Below, piece by piece: positions 44,597-53,237 of a stretch of DNA of 64,000 nucleotides. Each line of letters starts with the position of its first letter. The first letter of the stretch is position 1. This stretch comes from an uncultured Clostridia bacterium (GTDB lineage Bacteria; Bacillota; Clostridia; Christensenellales; CAG-917): assembly GCA_944349635.1 (NCBI GenBank), contig CALVNH010000004.1:48339-112338 (forward strand). Reading direction: 5' to 3'. The translations under genes were made by a program, and so were the position numbers. The notes beneath the pieces are model-generated. The model saw only the letters and a program-made list of their open reading frames with translations, was not told the origin of the DNA and did not search any database.

Positions 44597-46075
44597 TCAC
44601 AGCAAAATACAGATGACGCCGCCCTTGCCCTCGTTGACTATTCTGCCGAGCGTCTTTTTGAGTTTCAGTTCGGCGTCGGCGGGAATGTTGGTCAGTTTGT
44701 TGTTGATTCCGTCCGCGACTAGAGAAGAAAGCGAGCGTCCGAAAATGTTGGTTTCCCAGATTGCCTGCTTGTTGTCCTCAAAATCTCCGAGCATACTGTT
44801 GACGAGCTCCGAACTCTGCTGTTCGCTGCCGACGATGGGGCGGACTTCCGTTTCGACGTCGACTTTCATAATGTGCAGTGAAGGCGCGCTGGCTTTCAGT
44901 TTCAGCCCGTACTGCTGACCCTGACGTATGATTTCGGGTTCTTCCAACACCATTTCTTCCATGGTGGGCAGCACAATGCCGTAGCCCAACTTGTCCACCT
45001 GTTCCATGGCGTCGAGCAGTTTTGCCGTCTTGTTCCTCGCGCGGGCAAGCTGTTTGAGGTGCGAAAGCAAAGCGAAATCGTCTGCGATTTCCATGTCGCA
45101 TTCCTTGCTTGCCACTTTGAAGAATACGTCCTCTTTGGGATTCACCGCCACATGGATTCTGCCCTTTCCGGCATCGAGTTCTACCTTGTCGGGAGTCTTC
45201 CAGAACTCCTTGTCCTCAAAGTAGGCATCCACCTCGACGTAATCCTTCATCTTGACGATTTTTTCTCCGAGAGCCTTGACTGCCGCCACGATTTCTTTCA
45301 CGACGTCGTCCTCGGGAGTCAACGCCTGCACCCAACGCGGCAACTCGAAATCCACCATTCTCACGCCGAATTCCAACAGAATGCTTTCCATAATGCGGCT
45401 GATGTCGCCTTCGGACATGTCGAGTGCGTTGACAATACAGACGGGAGCGTCATACTTCTCTTCCAACTCGGTTTTGAGTGCATACGCGGCTTCGGATAAA
45501 GGGTCGACGGTGTTGAGCACCACTGCAAAAGGCTTGCCAACCTGTTTGAGTTCGGCAACCACCCTCTCTTCCGCGGGAACGTAATCCGCGCGGGAAATGT
45601 CGGTGAAAGAACCGTCCGTGGTGACGACAAGAGCCACGGTGCTGTGCTCTTTGATAACTTTTTCCGTGCCGAGAGCCGCCGCCTCGGAGAAAGGCATTTC
45701 CGAGTCAGACCACGGAGTCATCACCATGCGCTCCTTTCCGTCCTCTTTACTGCCGAGAGCCCCTTCCACCATATAACCCACGCAGTCTATAAGCCTCATA
45801 TTGACGGCGAGATTGTCCGAAAAGATTACTCTTGCGGCGTCTGCGGGCACGAACTTGGGTTGCGTGGTCATGATGGTCTTGCCGTCCGCCGATTGCGGAA
45901 TCTCGTCGACGGCGCGTGCGCGCACGTCCTTATTCTCGATACCGCCCACGACCAGCTTTTCCATAAACTGTTTGATGACTGTGGACTTGCCCGTCCTCAC
46001 GGGACCGACCACGCCCACGTAAATATCACCCCCCGTGCGGTTGGCGATATCGCGATAAAGGTCAAATTTATCCAT
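44597..46075 (-). CDS. spoIVA: stage IV sporulation protein A
   Basis: SpoIVA is the ATPase that polymerises on the forespore surface and anchors the spore coat. The 492 residues begin MDKFDLYRDIANRTGGDIYVG and contain the Walker A-like GPVRTGKST (about residues 24-32) and a degenerate GTPase-like domain. The C-terminal assembly part ends GRIVNEGKGGVICILL. The ATG has GGAGG. A good sigma-E promoter lies just upstream, as expected for mother-cell expression. Confidence 0.97.
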   Translation of the reverse strand: MDKFDLYRDIANRTGGDIYVGVVGPVRTGKSTVIKQFMEKLVVGGIENKDVRARAVDEIPQSADGKTIMTTQPKFVPADAARVIFSDNLAVNMRLIDCVGYMVEGALGSKEDGKERMVMTPWSDSEMPFSEAAALGTEKVIKEHSTVALVVTTDGSFTDISRADYVPAEERVVAELKQVGKPFAVVLNTVDPLSEAAYALKTELEEKYDAPVCIVNALDMSEGDISRIMESILLEFGVRMVDFELPRWVQALTPEDDVVKEIVAAVKALGEKIVKMKDYVEVDAYFEDKEFWKTPDKVELDAGKGRIHVAVNPKEDVFFKVASKECDMEIADDFALLSHLKQLARARNKTAKLLDAMEQVDKLGYGIVLPTMEEMVLEEPEIIRQGQQYGLKLKASAPSLHIMKVDVETEVRPIVGSEQQSSELVNSMLGDFEDNKQAIWETNIFGRSLSSLVADGINNKLTNIPADAELKLKKTLGRIVNEGKGGVICILL

Positions 46076-46102
46076 AAAACTCCTCCATTTGCGGTTTGCT
46101 AA

Positions 46103-46131
46103 ACTTTATGAGAGGAACTTGCGGAATATGA
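46103..46131 (-). promoter_or_regulatory. sigma-E-type promoter of spoIVA
   Basis: On the minus strand TCATATT and CATAAAGT are 14 bases apart. The Bacillus sigma-E consensus is (G/T)(A/C)ATATT, 14 bases, CATACA(not G)T. It lies about 30 bases before the ATG. Confidence 0.75.
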
Positions 46132-46163
46132 CTCGACGAAAAAACGCTTGATTTCCGGCACAC

Positions 46164-46193
46164 AAAAAAAGCGCGCCCCGTTTGAGGACGCGC
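46164..46193 (-). terminator. terminator of the aminotransferase gene
   Basis: On the minus strand GCGCGTCC and GGGCGCGC pair with one G-U, followed by seven T. Confidence 0.8.
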
Positions 46194-46237
46194 CTGTAAG
46201 TTTCTGTTGTTCGGGCGGCAAAGTCGCCGCGCCCGAT

Positions 46238-47521
46238 TCAGTTTTCGCCGAAAACCTTTTTGAGCACGTGTTCCATTCTCGCCTGACGGATGGCGGAAAT
46301 CATCACGTCGACTGCGAATTCCATTTCTTCGAGAGAAGGCACGGACGGTGCGACGCGGATATTGCTGTTGAGGTCGTCGAGTTTGTAAGGGAACGTGGCT
46401 CCCGCCGCCGTAAACTTGACGCCCGCCGTCGCGGCAAGTTCCACTATTCTCTTCGCGCATGACTTCACGTCCACGGAAATGAAATATCCTCCGCGGGGTC
46501 TGGACCATTTCACGAAACGGTCTCCGTCGAAAGCCTCAGTGAACTTTCTGTCGAACAGCTCGAATTTGGGACGCAAAAGCGCGGCGTGCTGAGCCATGAT
46601 TTTCTTGATGTTGTCCAGGTTTTTGAGGAAGTTGACGTGCATGACCTGGTTGACCTTGTTTGCGTTGATACACTTGAAAAACATCTTGGCGTTGATGTCC
46701 TTGATATTCTCTTCCGACGCGGCGATTGCAGAAATACCGCTGCCCGCGAACGTGATTTTGGAAGTGGACGCAAAGGAATAAATCCTGTTTATCGTGCCCG
46801 CCTTGCGCGCGACGTCGAAGATGTTTTTGAGATGGTCGTCCGTGTCGTAAAGACTGTGCACGACGTATGCGTTGTCCCAGAAAATGCGGAAGTCCGCCGC
46901 CGCGGTTTTCATCGTTGCGAGACGTTCCACCACGCTGTCGGAGAAAACAATGCCCGTGGGGTTGGAATATTTGGGCACGCACCAGATGCCTTTGATGGTG
47001 TCGTCCTCTCTCACGAGAGCTTCCACGACGTCCATATCGGGACCGTCCTCTTTCATCTGGACGGTAATCATCTCAATGCCGAACTGCTGGCATATTGAGA
47101 AATGTCTGTCATAGCCGGGAGCGGGACAGATGAACTTTACCTTTTTGAGGCTGTTCCAGGGAGTGCCGCCCAAAACGCCGAACTGCTTCGCAAAATGGAC
47201 GAGAGTGTACATAAGGTCGAGACTGCTTCCGTCACCGACGAAAACCTCCTCGGGTTTGACACCGAAAATCTCAGCGAACAATACCTTGCAAGCTTTGGTT
47301 CCGCCCAACGCACCGTAGTTGCGGGCGTCCGCGGCTTCTGCGGAATAGTCGTAATTTGCGGCGTCTTTGAGCATCGGCATCGCGATTTCGAGTTGCTCCT
47401 TGGAAGGTCTGCCTCTCGTCATATCGACGTTTCTGCCCTCTTTGACATATTTTTTGAAACGCTTCTGCTCTTCGGCAAGCAGAGCTTCAAGCTCGGGTTT
47501 GGAAAAAGATTTGTAATCCAT
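46238..47521 (-). CDS. PLP-dependent aminotransferase, aspartate aminotransferase Ic-like
   Basis: The 427-residue enzyme is a fold-type I aminotransferase. TRGRPSKEQLE near residue 36, GDGSSLDLMYTLVHF, the Asn-Pro-Thr-Gly motif (KYSNPTGIVFSD), WDNAYVVHSL and the PLP-lysine region FASTSKITFAGSGISA are visible, with RGGYFISVD later. It resembles the Asp_aminotransf group (PF12897), typified by type Ic aspartate aminotransferases. It has its own promoter and terminator between der and spoIVA. Confidence 0.88.
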   Translation of the reverse strand: MDYKSFSKPELEALLAEEQKRFKKYVKEGRNVDMTRGRPSKEQLEIAMPMLKDAANYDYSAEAADARNYGALGGTKACKVLFAEIFGVKPEEVFVGDGSSLDLMYTLVHFAKQFGVLGGTPWNSLKKVKFICPAPGYDRHFSICQQFGIEMITVQMKEDGPDMDVVEALVREDDTIKGIWCVPKYSNPTGIVFSDSVVERLATMKTAAADFRIFWDNAYVVHSLYDTDDHLKNIFDVARKAGTINRIYSFASTSKITFAGSGISAIAASEENIKDINAKMFFKCINANKVNQVMHVNFLKNLDNIKKIMAQHAALLRPKFELFDRKFTEAFDGDRFVKWSRPRGGYFISVDVKSCAKRIVELAATAGVKFTAAGATFPYKLDDLNSNIRVAPSVPSLEEMEFAVDVMISAIRQARMEHVLKKVFGEN

Positions 47522-47606
47522 AAAACCTCCCGGGGATATACCCGTTATTCGAACCCGTACCGTTCAAAACGGACGGGATAATCCGTACAAGTGTCGATTT
47601 CTCACA

Positions 47607-47635
47607 ATATTATCACACATTGCGTCGGAACGCAA
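47607..47635 (-). promoter_or_regulatory. promoter of the aminotransferase gene
   Basis: TTGCGT and TAATAT on the minus strand, spacer 17 bases. The leader contains a stem CCGTCCGTT/AACGGTACGG. Confidence 0.65.
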
Positions 47636-47648
47636 GTGCGAAAATGCG

Positions 47649-48962
47649 TCAATCTTCGCTGTTTTTCCTTATATTCAATCTTATGGGAGTGCCGTCGAAA
47701 TCGAAACTCCTGCGCAACGCATTCTCGAGATAACGCTTGTAGCTGAAATGCATGAGTTCCGGGTCGTTGACCTTGACGACGAATGTGGGAGGAGAAACGG
47801 CGACTTCCGTAATGTAGAAAATTTTGAGACGGTTGCCCTTTTTGGACGGCGGCTCGCTTATGCGAATGGCGTCCTGCAAAACCTCGTTCAGAAGCCCCGT
47901 GGCAATTCTGCGGCGGCTGTTTGCCAGTACCTGCCTGCACACGGGCAACAGGGTTTCCGCCCGCTTTCCCGTTTTTGCGGATATGTAAACCGATTTGAAA
48001 TAGTCCATGAACTTCAAATCTTCCGCCAGCTTCTTCTGAAACTTGTCCACCGTGTAAGTGTCCTTGTCCACGATGTCCCACTTGTTCATCACTATAACGG
48101 ACGGCTTGCCTTGTTCGTGAACGTAACCCGCGATTTTGACGTCCTGTTCCGTCATTCCCTCCGCGGCGTCGCACACTATCACGGCGACGTCGGCGCGGCG
48201 CACGGCAAGCAGGCTGCGCATTACGCTGTACTTTTCCAAATCTTCTTCGACGCTCTTCTTCTTGCGAATGCCCGCCGTGTCGATAAGCACATAACGGTCA
48301 CCGCCCACCGTAAGTTCGGTGTCTATGGCGTCGCGCGTTGTGCCTGCCACGTTGCTGACAATGACTCTCTCGTAACCCAGAAGTCTGTTCACCAAAGAAC
48401 TCTTGCCTGCGTTTGGCTTTCCGACGATGGCGATTTTGATTGTGTCCTCGTCCTCGTCGGGAGCGACCGTCGGCACGGCTTCTATAACCGCGTCCAACAG
48501 TTCGCCGAGCCCCTTTCCCTGTGCCGCGGAAACCGCGTAAGGTTCGCCGAATCCCAAAGAATAGAACTGATATGCCGCGTGCAGTTCGTTGTTGTCGATT
48601 TTGTTTACGGCAAGAATGACGGGTACTTTCGCCTTGCGGAGATAAGCCGTGATTGCTTCGTCGTCGAGAGTAAGCCCCGTTTTGCCGTCCACGACGTAGA
48701 CTATGGCGTCCGACGCTTCCACGGCGATTTCTACCTGGGTGCGGATGTGCATCCACATCTCGTCCTCGCTTTTGAGTTCCAGCCCGCCCGTATCGATGAG
48801 CGTAAACGCGTGTCCGCACCACTCGCAGTCGGCGTAAACGCGGTCGCGGGTAACGCCCGGAGTGTCTTCCACAATGGAAATACGTTCGCCCGCAAGGCGG
48901 TTGAAGAGCGTGGATTTTCCCACGTTGGGTCTGCCTACGATTGCAACTAGAGGTTTGTTCAT
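47649..48962 (-). CDS. der: ribosome-assembly GTPase Der (EngA)
   Basis: Der has two GTPase domains and acts in 50S subunit assembly. The 437-residue protein starts VAIVGRPNVGKSTLFNRLAG (first G1), with a second G1 (IAIVGKPNAGKSSLVNRLLG) at about residue 176, NKID and NKWD G4 motifs, and a C-terminal KH-like domain. The ATG overlaps the DUF512 gene's stop (ATGA). Confidence 0.97.
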   Translation of the reverse strand: MNKPLVAIVGRPNVGKSTLFNRLAGERISIVEDTPGVTRDRVYADCEWCGHAFTLIDTGGLELKSEDEMWMHIRTQVEIAVEASDAIVYVVDGKTGLTLDDEAITAYLRKAKVPVILAVNKIDNNELHAAYQFYSLGFGEPYAVSAAQGKGLGELLDAVIEAVPTVAPDEDEDTIKIAIVGKPNAGKSSLVNRLLGYERVIVSNVAGTTRDAIDTELTVGGDRYVLIDTAGIRKKKSVEEDLEKYSVMRSLLAVRRADVAVIVCDAAEGMTEQDVKIAGYVHEQGKPSVIVMNKWDIVDKDTYTVDKFQKKLAEDLKFMDYFKSVYISAKTGKRAETLLPVCRQVLANSRRRIATGLLNEVLQDAIRISEPPSKKGNRLKIFYITEVAVSPPTFVVKVNDPELMHFSYKRYLENALRRSFDFDGTPIRLNIRKNSED

Positions 48963-50239
48963 AATTCCTCCGCGGCGAAGTGCGCCGCCAACGCGCTCAC
49001 GAAATCGCTTCCGTTGTGCGCCACGGTGATGACGGGAACTCCCAGTTTTTCGGAGACCTCTTTCACCGTTACGTTATCCAAAAAAACATCGCCGAACTCT
49101 CTCAGCATATTGTCGGGAACAACGACGGCGTCCAAGCCCGTCGCGTCCGTCTGCGCCACGATATCGCCCGCGGTCACAAGCCCCGCAACGGTAATCGTTT
49201 TGCCGAAAAAGTTGTTTATTATACCGAAAACTTTGCTTGAAGTGCCGATTTTGCCGTCAAGCTCCGTCATCAGCTTTTCGAGATACGGAGCGAAATCCAC
49301 CCCCGTTACGAATCCTAGTTTTGCGCCGAGAGCAAGATTTCCGTTGCGGGAAAGGTCGTATGCGACGTTGTCGAAAAACTCCGCAAACAAGCCCACTCCG
49401 TTTTCGATTTGCTCGAAATCGCCGTAGTATGAATATTCCCGCGGAGAAAGCCCCGCCTTTATGTAATATTCGTCCGAACACCAGCAGAAACCGCCGAACT
49501 CCCCGTTCAATCTCTCCGTGAGGCGAACCGTCGCGAGGGATTCTTCCTTTGTGGCACAGCGGATTTCACGCAGTCCTTTTCTGTGTGCGGTGAGTCCCAC
49601 GGGCACAACCGCAACGGTTTCCACTCCTTCGACGGAATGCAATCCCCGTATGCTCTTTTCCAGTTCCTCTCCGTCGTTAATGCCGGGCACTATGACGAGT
49701 TGGGTATGCATTTTTATGCCGTGCGCACCGAGCGTCCGCATTGTGTCGATGAGCTTTTCCGTGGCGGGATTTGTGACAAGACTTCTGCGCACGGAATCCG
49801 TGAACGCGTGAACGGAAACGTAAAGTGGACTGAGTTTCAGTCGGATTATCCTCTCAACGTCCTCTTCGTTTATATTGGTAAACGTGACGTAGCTGCCGCT
49901 GATGAAACTGTAACGGTAGTCGTCGTCCTTGACGTAAAGAGTGTCGCGCATACCGCGCGGGAGCTGGTCGACGAAACAGAACACGCACTTGTTTTTGCAA
50001 CGGACGGGTTTCATCTCGCCGTCGAATTCCATTTCGAGGCTGTCCTCCGCTCTCTTGCGCACCCTGATTGTCTTTCGCTTCCCTTCTCTCTCGACAACGA
50101 CGTCGAAGCGGCTTTCGTTGTCGTAATAGAGATAATCGAGCGTATCTCTCATGCAATGTCCGTCAAAGGACATCACCGTGTCGCCGACGCGGAAACCCTG
50201 TTTTTTTGCTACCTTCCCAAGTGCGACGATTTTAGGCAT
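48959..50239 (-). CDS. DUF512 family radical SAM-like protein with PDZ domain
   Basis: The 426-residue protein has a PDZ-like N-terminus (MPKIVALGKVAKKQGFRVGD), a cysteine motif CKNKCVFCFVDQLPRGMR at about residues 79-96 that fits a CxxxCxxC iron-sulfur site, and the C-terminal DUF512 region (GVDFAPYLEKL ... NNFFGKTITVAGLVTAGDI). Its function is unknown. It is widely found just before der in Clostridia and overlaps it here by 4 bases. The ATG follows the glycosyltransferase gene by 2 bases. Confidence 0.9.
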   Translation of the reverse strand: MPKIVALGKVAKKQGFRVGDTVMSFDGHCMRDTLDYLYYDNESRFDVVVEREGKRKTIRVRKRAEDSLEMEFDGEMKPVRCKNKCVFCFVDQLPRGMRDTLYVKDDDYRYSFISGSYVTFTNINEEDVERIIRLKLSPLYVSVHAFTDSVRRSLVTNPATEKLIDTMRTLGAHGIKMHTQLVIVPGINDGEELEKSIRGLHSVEGVETVAVVPVGLTAHRKGLREIRCATKEESLATVRLTERLNGEFGGFCWCSDEYYIKAGLSPREYSYYGDFEQIENGVGLFAEFFDNVAYDLSRNGNLALGAKLGFVTGVDFAPYLEKLMTELDGKIGTSSKVFGIINNFFGKTITVAGLVTAGDIVAQTDATGLDAVVVPDNMLREFGDVFLDNVTVKEVSEKLGVPVITVAHNGSDFVSALAAHFAAEEL

Positions 50240-50241
50240 AA

Positions 50242-51357
50242 TCAGGTCCCGATGTAACTGGTCAGATAATTGACGATGTTTTCGACGGAATACATTTCCG
50301 TCCACTTTTCGCCGTTCTCGATAAAGACCGAGGCCGTGTCGGTCTGCATGAGTTTGTAGATGAGAGCCACGACGTCGATGGTGTCGGCGGCGCGCATAAC
50401 CAGGTTCTTCGACACGAGATAATCCAGATTCGCCGCCGCGAAATCGTTGTCGGAAAACGAAATGACGGGCTTGCCCATCTTGAAACACTTGTAAAGCACA
50501 GAGGGGTCGTAACGCGTAATCACTATGTCGCTCACGGAAAGATATTCGTCGAACATCTCTTCTTTTGAGAGCAACACGATGTTGTTTCCTCCGCTTTCGG
50601 CAGCGTCGGCAATCGCACGCAACGACGGAGTGAGGCGGGTATCCTCGAAATAGCACACTACGTTGACGATGCTTCCCTGGTCGGCAAGCAGTTTCAACGT
50701 TTCGGCGACGCCATCCTTTGCCGAGGCATTCAAAAAGACTGTCGTGGTCTTTGGAAGCCCCAGTTCCTGTTTTTTGGTTTCCACCTCTATGGGAGTGACT
50801 TTTTCGGCGTCGAAAGGCAATCCCATGGTCATGATTTTACGGGACGGAACGCCGTTTTTGACGAGTTCGGCCTTGATGTCGCCGTTTTCCACTATGTACG
50901 CGTCGGCAGCACCGTCGGCGGCAAAATGCTTGCGCAGAACGAAGCTGTCGGGAATGTTGATGACGTTATGCCCGAAGCCCGCTCTCTCCTTTGCTTCCGC
51001 CACGGCACAATGCGCGTACGGCGTGACAGTGAGCAGAAATTCGGGATTGTAGCGCTTGACGGCGTTGGCAATCCGACGCACTCTGCCTTTCAGTTTGTCC
51101 GCACTTTTTTTGGAAGGTTTTCCTTTCAGAATCTGTTGCGGCGTGGTCTTTTTTGCGACAAGCAACTTGTATTCGTCGTTGAGGAACATCAGTCCGTCCA
51201 AACGCGAAATTTTGTTGAAGCGGGTGTCGTAGCGAGTTTCGTTCAGCACGACGACGTTGTGTGTGCCCACTTTGCGGATTGCCTCCGCAAGCACTTCCGA
51301 AACCTTGCCGTATTCGTCCGTGGACGTCATTATGAGAACTACGGGTTTCCTCTCCAT
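50242..51357 (-). CDS. GT-B glycosyltransferase, MGDG synthase/UgtP-like
   Basis: The 371-residue protein looks like a GT-B glycosyltransferase of the MurG/monogalactosyldiacylglycerol synthase group. The N-terminal half has the pattern LLTVTPYAHCAVAEAKE ... YIVENGDIKAELVKNGVPSRKIMTMGLPFD, close to diacylglycerol glucosyltransferases. The C-terminal half carries SVSDIVITRYDPSVLYKCFKMGKPVISFSDND, the donor-binding region. It may glycosylate a membrane lipid, but the match is by eye and the acceptor is unknown. It lies between RNase J and DUF512. Confidence 0.6.
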   Translation of the reverse strand: MERKPVVLIMTSTDEYGKVSEVLAEAIRKVGTHNVVVLNETRYDTRFNKISRLDGLMFLNDEYKLLVAKKTTPQQILKGKPSKKSADKLKGRVRRIANAVKRYNPEFLLTVTPYAHCAVAEAKERAGFGHNVINIPDSFVLRKHFAADGAADAYIVENGDIKAELVKNGVPSRKIMTMGLPFDAEKVTPIEVETKKQELGLPKTTTVFLNASAKDGVAETLKLLADQGSIVNVVCYFEDTRLTPSLRAIADAAESGGNNIVLLSKEEMFDEYLSVSDIVITRYDPSVLYKCFKMGKPVISFSDNDFAAANLDYLVSKNLVMRAADTIDVVALIYKLMQTDTASVFIENGEKWTEMYSVENIVNYLTSYIGT

Positions 51358-51375
51358 ATCTCCTCCGCGTCGGAA

Positions 51376-53007
51376 TCAGTCCTCAACGATTATCGGAATG
51401 ATAATCGGGAATTGTCTGTCGCGATAGAACAGTTTTCTGACGGCTTTCTTTACTGCACGTGCCAGTTCGTTGAGAGAGTTTTCGTCGAAGTCCGCTCCGT
51501 TCACGGTGTCGCGCACGGTATCGGCAATCTCCTTCTCTATCTCTTCCGTGAGGTTGAATCCACGCGCGATGACGTCGCAATCGCCTGCCAGCACGCCCTT
51601 TTCGAGATTTACGGAAGCCAGCACCAGCAACATTCCGTACTCGGCAAGGCTGCGTCTGTCGGAAATGACGGAATTTCCGTCTTCCAGCACGACTCCGTCC
51701 ACGTACACGTTGCCTGCCGTGACATTGGAATGCTGTTTGAGGCTGTTTGCGTTGACGCCGTAAACCTCGCCGATGTTGGGAATGACGACGTTGCTTTCGC
51801 GAACGCCGGAATTCTTCGCTATCTCCGCGTGCTTGAACTGATGACGATACTCTCCGTGCACGGGCATAAAGAATTTGGGGCGCACTAGGGAAAGCATTAT
51901 TTTGAGTTCCTCTTCATAGGCATGTCCGGAAACGTGCACGTCGTTCATCGCCTCGTAAACCACGTTGGCTCCGCGGCGGAAAAGATTGTTTATGACGTCG
52001 TAGACGGACTTTTCGTTGCCGGGAATGGGCGTGGACGAGAGCACCACCACGTCGTCGGGGCCTATGGACACCTTGTTGAAGTCGCCTCTGCTCATGCGGT
52101 TGAGCGCACTGCTGGGCTCACCTTGCGAACCCGTGGCGATGACGACCACCTTTTCGGGCGGCAGTTTGCCGGCTCCGTCGGCAATTATTCCTTTCGGTAT
52201 CTGCAACTCGCCCACACGCGAGGCGACGTCCACTATGCCTTTCATGCTTCTGCCCGCCAACACGACCTTTCTGCCGTACTTCTCCGCAAGCCACAATATC
52301 TGCTGAACGCGGTAGTTGGAAGAGGCGAAACAAGCAACGACGATGCGTTTGTCGGGGTTGGACACGAAAATGTTTTCCAGCCCTTGCCCCACCACCATTT
52401 CGGAAGTGGAAGAACCCTTCCGCTCCACGTTGGTGGATTCGCCGAGCATGAGCATGACGCCCTTTGCGCCGATTTCCGCAATGCGCTGCAAGTTGGTCTT
52501 CTTGCCGTCGATGGGAGTGTTGTCGATTTTGAAGTCGCCCGTTACGAAAATAATTCCGAGGGGCGTGGTGACGGAGAGCGCGCAGGCTCCCGCCATGGAG
52601 TGCGCCACTTTGATAAACTCCACCTCGAAACACCCCAGGCGTACACAATCGCCCTCTTTTACCTTGATGAGTTTGGCTTTGAGGCCTCTGTCGCTCAACT
52701 TGCGTTCCAGCATGCCGAGAGTGAGAGCCGTACCGTAAACGGGAACGCGCAGTTCGTCCGCATAATACGGAATGGCTCCTATATGGTCCTCGTGACCGTG
52801 CGTCAGCACGATGCCGCGAACCTTGTCGATATTTTCTTTGATATACGTGATGTCGGGGAGAATTGCGTCGATGCCGGGACTGTCCTCGCGCGGAAATTCC
52901 ACGCCGCAATCCACGATGATAATGTCGTCGCCGAATTCGAGGGCTGTCATGTTTTTTCCTATTTCGCCCACGCCGCCCAGAAAAATCACTCTGACGGATT
53001 TTGCCAT
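51376..53007 (-). CDS. rnj: ribonuclease J
   Basis: RNase J is a 5'-3' exo- and endoribonuclease of the beta-CASP metallo-beta-lactamase family. The 543 residues hold FLGGVGEIGKNMTALEF at the start, THGHEDHIGAIPY (about residues 72-84), GESTNVERKG, and the beta-CASP and C-terminal motifs (ATGSQGEPSSALNRMSRGD, HVSGHA, MPVHGEYRHQ). The ATG has AGGAG. It heads the unit with the glycosyltransferase, DUF512 and der. Confidence 0.96.
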   Translation of the reverse strand: MAKSVRVIFLGGVGEIGKNMTALEFGDDIIIVDCGVEFPREDSPGIDAILPDITYIKENIDKVRGIVLTHGHEDHIGAIPYYADELRVPVYGTALTLGMLERKLSDRGLKAKLIKVKEGDCVRLGCFEVEFIKVAHSMAGACALSVTTPLGIIFVTGDFKIDNTPIDGKKTNLQRIAEIGAKGVMLMLGESTNVERKGSSTSEMVVGQGLENIFVSNPDKRIVVACFASSNYRVQQILWLAEKYGRKVVLAGRSMKGIVDVASRVGELQIPKGIIADGAGKLPPEKVVVIATGSQGEPSSALNRMSRGDFNKVSIGPDDVVVLSSTPIPGNEKSVYDVINNLFRRGANVVYEAMNDVHVSGHAYEEELKIMLSLVRPKFFMPVHGEYRHQFKHAEIAKNSGVRESNVVIPNIGEVYGVNANSLKQHSNVTAGNVYVDGVVLEDGNSVISDRRSLAEYGMLLVLASVNLEKGVLAGDCDVIARGFNLTEEIEKEIADTVRDTVNGADFDENSLNELARAVKKAVRKLFYRDRQFPIIIPIIVED

Positions 53008-53070
53008 ATTGCTCCTTTGCGGGAACCTCTTTCCCGCGGTATCTGTTTCGGATTTCTGAAATTAGCTTAT

Positions 53071-53099
53071 ATTATAATAAATTTTACAGGAATAATCAA
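53071..53099 (-). promoter_or_regulatory. sigma-A promoter of the RNase J unit
   Basis: TTGATT and TATAAT on the minus strand, spacer 17 bases. Confidence 0.75.
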
Positions 53100-53167
53100 C
53101 TCTATAACATCCTCAAAAAATATACCCGTAAAACTTATGTTTTATCGCGTTTTTCTTGTCGATTTTC

Positions 53168-53197
53168 TTTACATCGACGAAGTTTTGGATATATAAT
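53168..53197 (+). promoter_or_regulatory. promoter of serC-serA
   Basis: TTTACA (53168-53173) and TATAAT (53192-53197), spacer 18 bases. Confidence 0.75.
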
Positions 53198-53237
53198 GCT
53201 GTATGATTTTAATAATTATCACAATTCAGGAGGCACT

